A stretch of 64,000 nucleotides of DNA, taken from contig NZ_BMZA01000001.1 of the NCBI RefSeq assembly GCF_014652555.1, forward strand, positions 410,900 to 474,899, read 5' to 3'. How positions within the stretch are numbered: position 1 is the stretch's first letter; every line of letters begins with the position of its first letter. Under the pieces are notes generated by a model. It ran no database searches, was not told the DNA's origin, and was given only the letters and a program-made list of their open reading frames with translations. The DNA is from Novosphingobium colocasiae. Lineage in GTDB: Bacteria; Pseudomonadota; Alphaproteobacteria; Sphingomonadales; Sphingomonadaceae. This document shows, piece after piece, positions 61,020 through 64,000 of this stretch. The position numbers and the translations under genes were made by a program.

Positions 61020-62456
61020 TCAGCTTTCCAACTGGCGCAGCAGGCTGCGCACGTCGCCGTCCATATCGGCGTCGCGCGTGCGCAGTTCCTCGATAAGGCG
61101 CACCGCATGGATGACGGTCGAATGATCGCGGCCACCGAACTTGCGGCCGATCTCGGGATAGGACCGCGGCGTCAGCACCTTGGCCAGATACATCGCCACC
61201 TGGCGCGGGCGCACGACGGCGCGGGCGCGGCGCTTGGAGCTCATCTCCTGCCGGTCGATCCGGTAGAACTGGCAGACCGTGCGCTGGATTTCATCGATGG
61301 TGATGCGGCGGCGGTTGGCCGACAGGATATCGGTCAACTGCTCTTCGGCGAGTTGCAGCGAGACCTGCTGGCCGGTGAGCTGCGCATAGGCGATCAGCTT
61401 GTTAAGGCCGCCGACCAGTTCGCGCACGTTGCGGTTGATCGTCCGGGCCAGGAACTCGATCACATCGGCGGGCACGTCGATCGCGAAGCGCGACAGGCGG
61501 CTTTCCAGGATCGAGCGGCGCAGTTCGATGTCGGCCGGCTGGATATCGGCGACCAGGCCCATCGACAGGCGCGACAGCAGCCGGGGTTCCACCCCGTCGA
61601 GCGCTTGCGGCGCGCGGTCGGCGGCGAAGACCAGGCGTTTGCCTTCGGCCAGCAGGGCGTCGATGGTGTAAAGCAGTTCTTCCTGCGCGCTCGCCTTGCC
61701 GATGATGAACTGGATATCGTCCACCAGCAGCAGGTCGAAGCCGCGCAGGCGGGCCTTGAACTCGATCATCTGGTTCTGGCGCAGGGCCTGGACGAATTCG
61801 ACCATGAACCGCTCGGCCGAGCAATAGAAGATGCGCGCGCGGGGGTGGTTGTGCAGATAGGCGTGGCCGATCGCGTGCAGCAGGTGGGTCTTGCCCTGGC
61901 CGGTAGCGGCCTTGAGATAAAGCGGCGAAAACTGCGGTGTTTCGGTGGCCGCCATGCGCTGCGCCGCGTTGCAGGCGAGGACGTTGGCAGTGCCGGTGAC
62001 GAACGAAGTGAACGTCTGCGAAGCATCGATGCCGGCGGTGCCCTGGCCGAGCGAGGCGAAGGCTTCCCCCTCGATCGCGGAGCCGAGCGGGGTGCTGGCA
62101 CCCATCATCGAATCGTTGGCCGGGGCGCGGCTGGGCACGCCGCCGTTGCCGAGACGCAGTTCGGGAAGCGGGCGACGGCCCGGATTGACCAGCACGCGCA
62201 CGTGGCGCACGTCGGGGCGGGCGATCTTCCAGGCCAGCGAGAGCCGATCCGCGAAGCGGTCCGCCACCCAGTTGGCGGAAAATTCGGTCGGCAGGTAAAG
62301 GTCGAGCGTGCCGGTTTCCTTGCAGTAGGAACCGGGCTGGATCGGCTTGATCCACTGGCTGTGGACCTGTTGCCCCAGATCCTTGCGCAGACCCTGGCTG
62401 ATATCAGCCCAGTCCGCCGCAAGGTTCACGGCTTCCTGATCCTCTTCCGTCGCCAA
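61020..62456 (-). CDS. dnaA: Chromosomal replication initiator protein DnaA
   Basis: Domain I (ADWADISQGLRKDLGQQVHSQWIKPI), a short linker, AAA+ domain III with Walker A GQGKTHLLHAIG and Walker B LLLVDDIQF, and domain IV with the DnaA-box-binding motif GGRDHSTVIHAVRLIEEL. TTG 62456 (GAAGG 8 bases upstream) gives 478 residues, the usual length. ATG 62591, preceded by GGGGGGAAGAG, gives 523 residues and is a real alternative. Initiates replication at the origin, which is not recognised here. Confidence 0.93.
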   Translation of the reverse strand: MATEEDQEAVNLAADWADISQGLRKDLGQQVHSQWIKPIQPGSYCKETGTLDLYLPTEFSANWVADRFADRLSLAWKIARPDVRHVRVLVNPGRRPLPELRLGNGGVPSRAPANDSMMGASTPLGSAIEGEAFASLGQGTAGIDASQTFTSFVTGTANVLACNAAQRMAATETPQFSPLYLKAATGQGKTHLLHAIGHAYLHNHPRARIFYCSAERFMVEFVQALRQNQMIEFKARLRGFDLLLVDDIQFIIGKASAQEELLYTIDALLAEGKRLVFAADRAPQALDGVEPRLLSRLSMGLVADIQPADIELRRSILESRLSRFAIDVPADVIEFLARTINRNVRELVGGLNKLIAYAQLTGQQVSLQLAEEQLTDILSANRRRITIDEIQRTVCQFYRIDRQEMSSKRRARAVVRPRQVAMYLAKVLTPRSYPEIGRKFGGRDHSTVIHAVRLIEELRTRDADMDGDVRSLLRQLES

Positions 62457-62972
62457 CCTGATTACCTTCGATTTCTTGGAATGGGCGCCGCCTGCGCCGT
62501 GTCCCGCCACTGTCCCCGTCACCTGGTGGATCTCCCATGGTTCGCCGCCGCCAAAGTGAGCCGTCACGGAAATTCCCCGGAAAATCGGCATAAAAGCTCT
62601 TCCCCCCGCGAGACACGTCTCGCGGTAGCTGTCATGCTTCGTGATGATTTCCCCAGGCCGGTTCCGCAACGGCCAAGGACACTTCTAAGGACGGCCCGCG
62701 CCCGCAGGCAAGACGGCTGCCCACAAATTTCGAAAATAATGGCAGTTGACTCAGGGAGAGTGCCCAAAAACCGCAACAAAAAAATTTATCGCTATTTTTC
62801 AATGCGTTCCGCAAGGCGGAAAAACGAATCGCGGGAAATCAACGATGTCCCGATTTGCCTGCTGCGATGCGGCAAAAACCAGGACGGGGCCGGCGCTCGA
62901 TAGCGCCGACCCCGTTCCTGTTATGTGCCGGGGCGAACCCCGGCGATACCCCTTAAGCGATTCGCAAAACGC
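62457..62972. other. Intergenic region dnaA-rpsT, AT-rich core
   Basis: About 515 bases if dnaA starts at 62456 (380 if at 62591). At 62725-62805 the DNA is clearly AT-richer than its surroundings, with runs such as AAAAAAATTTATCG; this is probably the dnaA promoter region. No cluster of DnaA boxes was found, so there is no support for an origin. The rpsT terminator lies at its right side. No further gene is seen. Confidence 0.4.
62876..62915 (-). terminator. Rho-independent terminator of rpsT
   Basis: Stem of about 14 bp with one mismatch (ACGGGGTCGGCGCT / AGCGCCGGCCCCGT, tetraloop ATCG, about 62884-62915) followed on the minus strand by CCTGGTTTTTGCC. It lies about 58 bases after the rpsT stop. 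Confidence 0.85.
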
Positions 62973-63233
62973 TCAGAGCTGCACGACGGCCTTGGTCAGG
63001 CGCGACAGCTTGCGGGCGGCCGTGTTCTTGTGCAGCACGCCGCGCGCCACGCCACGTGCCAGTTCCGGCTGCGCGGCCTTCAGCGCTTCGGCTGCGGCGC
63101 TCTTGTCACCACCGGCGATCGCGGCTTCGACCTTCTTGATGAAGGTACGGATGCGGCTGACGCGGTTGGTATTGATTTCGGCGCGGCGCTCGTTGCGACG
63201 GATGCGCTTGCGGGCTTGCGGCGTATTGGCCAT
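62973..63233 (-). CDS. rpsT: 30S ribosomal protein S20
   Basis: 86 residues, the normal length. It begins [31 protein letters not shown] and is rich in Arg, Lys and Ala, as expected of S20. Binds 16S rRNA early in 30S assembly. AGAGGAAATTCG precedes the ATG. Followed by a strong terminator. The dnaA-rpsT-mutM neighbourhood is typical of alphaproteobacteria. Confidence 0.97.
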   Translation of the reverse strand: MANTPQARKRIRRNERRAEINTNRVSRIRTFIKKVEAAIAGGDKSAAAEALKAAQPELARGVARGVLHKNTAARKLSRLTKAVVQL

Positions 63234-63383
63234 CGAATTTCCTCTGTCCGGCCGGCCAGGTCAAACACTGGGCGGCCACAATTGCCTACGAATCTGCTCG
63301 AATGGCGAGCTGACTCGCCGGAAAGCGCGCCCCTTAGCGGTGGTCCCCGATTTCGTCAAGGCGCGCAGGCCGGGGCAGGCCGC

Positions 63384-64000
63384 CTATTTCTGGCACTTTG
63401 CGCACCAGAACGTGCTGCGTCCGCCCTGCACGAAACGGCGCACGCTCTGGCCGCAGCCGCAGCTTTCGCCCTCGCGCCCGTAGACCTGCCAGGCCGTCGC
63501 GAAATAGCCGAGTTCGCCCGAGGGCTGGGCATAGTCGCGAATGGTCGATCCCCCGGCGGCGATCGATTCGGCCAGCACGGTGCGGATCGCCGGGACCAGC
63601 CGGCCGAGCGCGGGGCGACTGACTTGCCCGGCGGCCTTGTCCGGCCGGATGCCGGCCCGGAACAGCGCCTCGCAGACGTAGATGTTGCCCAGCCCCGCCA
63701 CGATCGCCTGATCCAGCAGTAATTGCTTGATCGGTGCGCTGCGCCCGGCAAAGGCCTTGGCGAGGTGCTTGGCGGTCAGTCCGTCGCCCAGCGGCTCGGG
63801 CCCCATCGCGGCAAATGCGGGCCAGATGTCCAGCGCGGCGGTCTGCACCAGGTCGACCGACCCGAACCGGCGCGCGTCGTTCAGTGCCAGCACATGCCCG
63901 GCATCGGTTTCGAGCACGAGATGATCGTGCTTCTCGATCTGCTCCGGCTCGATCCGCCAGCGCCCCGACATGCCGAGGTGGAAGATCATGGTGCTGTCGC
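63384..64000 (-). CDS. mutM: Formamidopyrimidine-DNA glycosylase, 3' part (runs off the window end)
   Basis: About 205 C-terminal residues are in the window; the N-terminal catalytic Pro/Glu part lies beyond 64000. Visible are MIFHLGMSGRW, the helix-two-turn-helix LLLDQAIVAGLGNIYVCEALFRAGI, GGSTIRDY, and the C-terminal zinc finger with CGCG and CAKC ending in Q-K. Removes 8-oxoguanine and other oxidised purines. Transcribed toward rpsT. Confidence 0.95.
   Translation of the reverse strand, partial: DSTMIFHLGMSGRWRIEPEQIEKHDHLVLETDAGHVLALNDARRFGSVDLVQTAALDIWPAFAAMGPEPLGDGLTAKHLAKAFAGRSAPIKQLLLDQAIVAGLGNIYVCEALFRAGIRPDKAAGQVSRPALGRLVPAIRTVLAESIAAGGSTIRDYAQPSGELGYFATAWQVYGREGESCGCGQSVRRFVQGGRSTFWCAKCQK

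Overview
The window looks like chromosomal DNA of a high-GC alphaproteobacterium of the sphingomonad group (Novosphingobium/Sphingomonas-like). The grounds are the GC-rich sequence, the dnaA-rpsT-mutM order, a short flgB-to-flgL rod/hook operon, sphingomonad-style TonB receptors, and families of short palindromic repeats. This is a family-level inference from protein and gene-order resemblance; no database search was possible. No tRNA, rRNA, CRISPR array or prophage was recognised.

Layout. 1-505: 5' part of an IS30-type transposase and its flank. 506-9463: a CrtC/AttH-like protein, then a leftward cluster (OMF-like protein, RND/HlyD-type adaptor, opgG/D, opgH) for periplasmic glucan and perhaps its passage through the envelope, and a divergent GT-C-like membrane protein. 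9470-13647: divergent acs and prpE. 13787-14402: Phd/ParE toxin-antitoxin pair. 14675-15550: secreted protein of unknown function. 15594-32087: a large flagellar region with motAB, flgBCDEFGHIJKL (leftward), and rightward a 3-TM MotA/TolQ-like protein with a small MotB/ExbD-like partner, flgA, flgM, flgN, a lytic transglycosylase, flhA and fliA. Three near-consensus sigma-54 promoters sit in front of flgB, flgA and the transglycosylase.

32450-42779 holds an SDR gene, a plcP-agt-like lipid-remodelling pair, an orphan OmpR-family regulator, a small membrane protein, a TMEM165/GDT1 manganese/cation exporter under a yybP-ykoY riboswitch, a TonB receptor with a lipoprotein, and a small TPR protein. 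42981-50453 is a compact VirB operon (B2-B3-B4-B6-B9-B10-B11). 50619-51991: nth and dapB. 52161-57909: a 1778-residue autotransporter with a divergent solo LuxR-type HTH protein. 57963-64000: cobB, an E1-like ThiF/MoeB protein, a DUF983 protein, a diguanylate cyclase, dnaA, rpsT and the 3' part of mutM.

The most interesting pattern is a set of PHO-box-like repeats (7-mers resembling CTGTCAT at 11-bp spacing). They lie upstream of plcP-agt, the orphan response regulator, the lipoprotein/TonB receptor pair and virB2, in each case in the orientation of the downstream gene. If real, the region 33-50 kb is a phosphate-starvation island that joins lipid remodelling, outer-membrane uptake and an unusual VirB-type machine lacking VirB1, B5, B7, B8 and VirD4. 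Other notable points are palindromic elements that supply the ribosome-binding sites of flgI and flgH, and an OMF-like protein that seems to have lost its beta-barrel segments.
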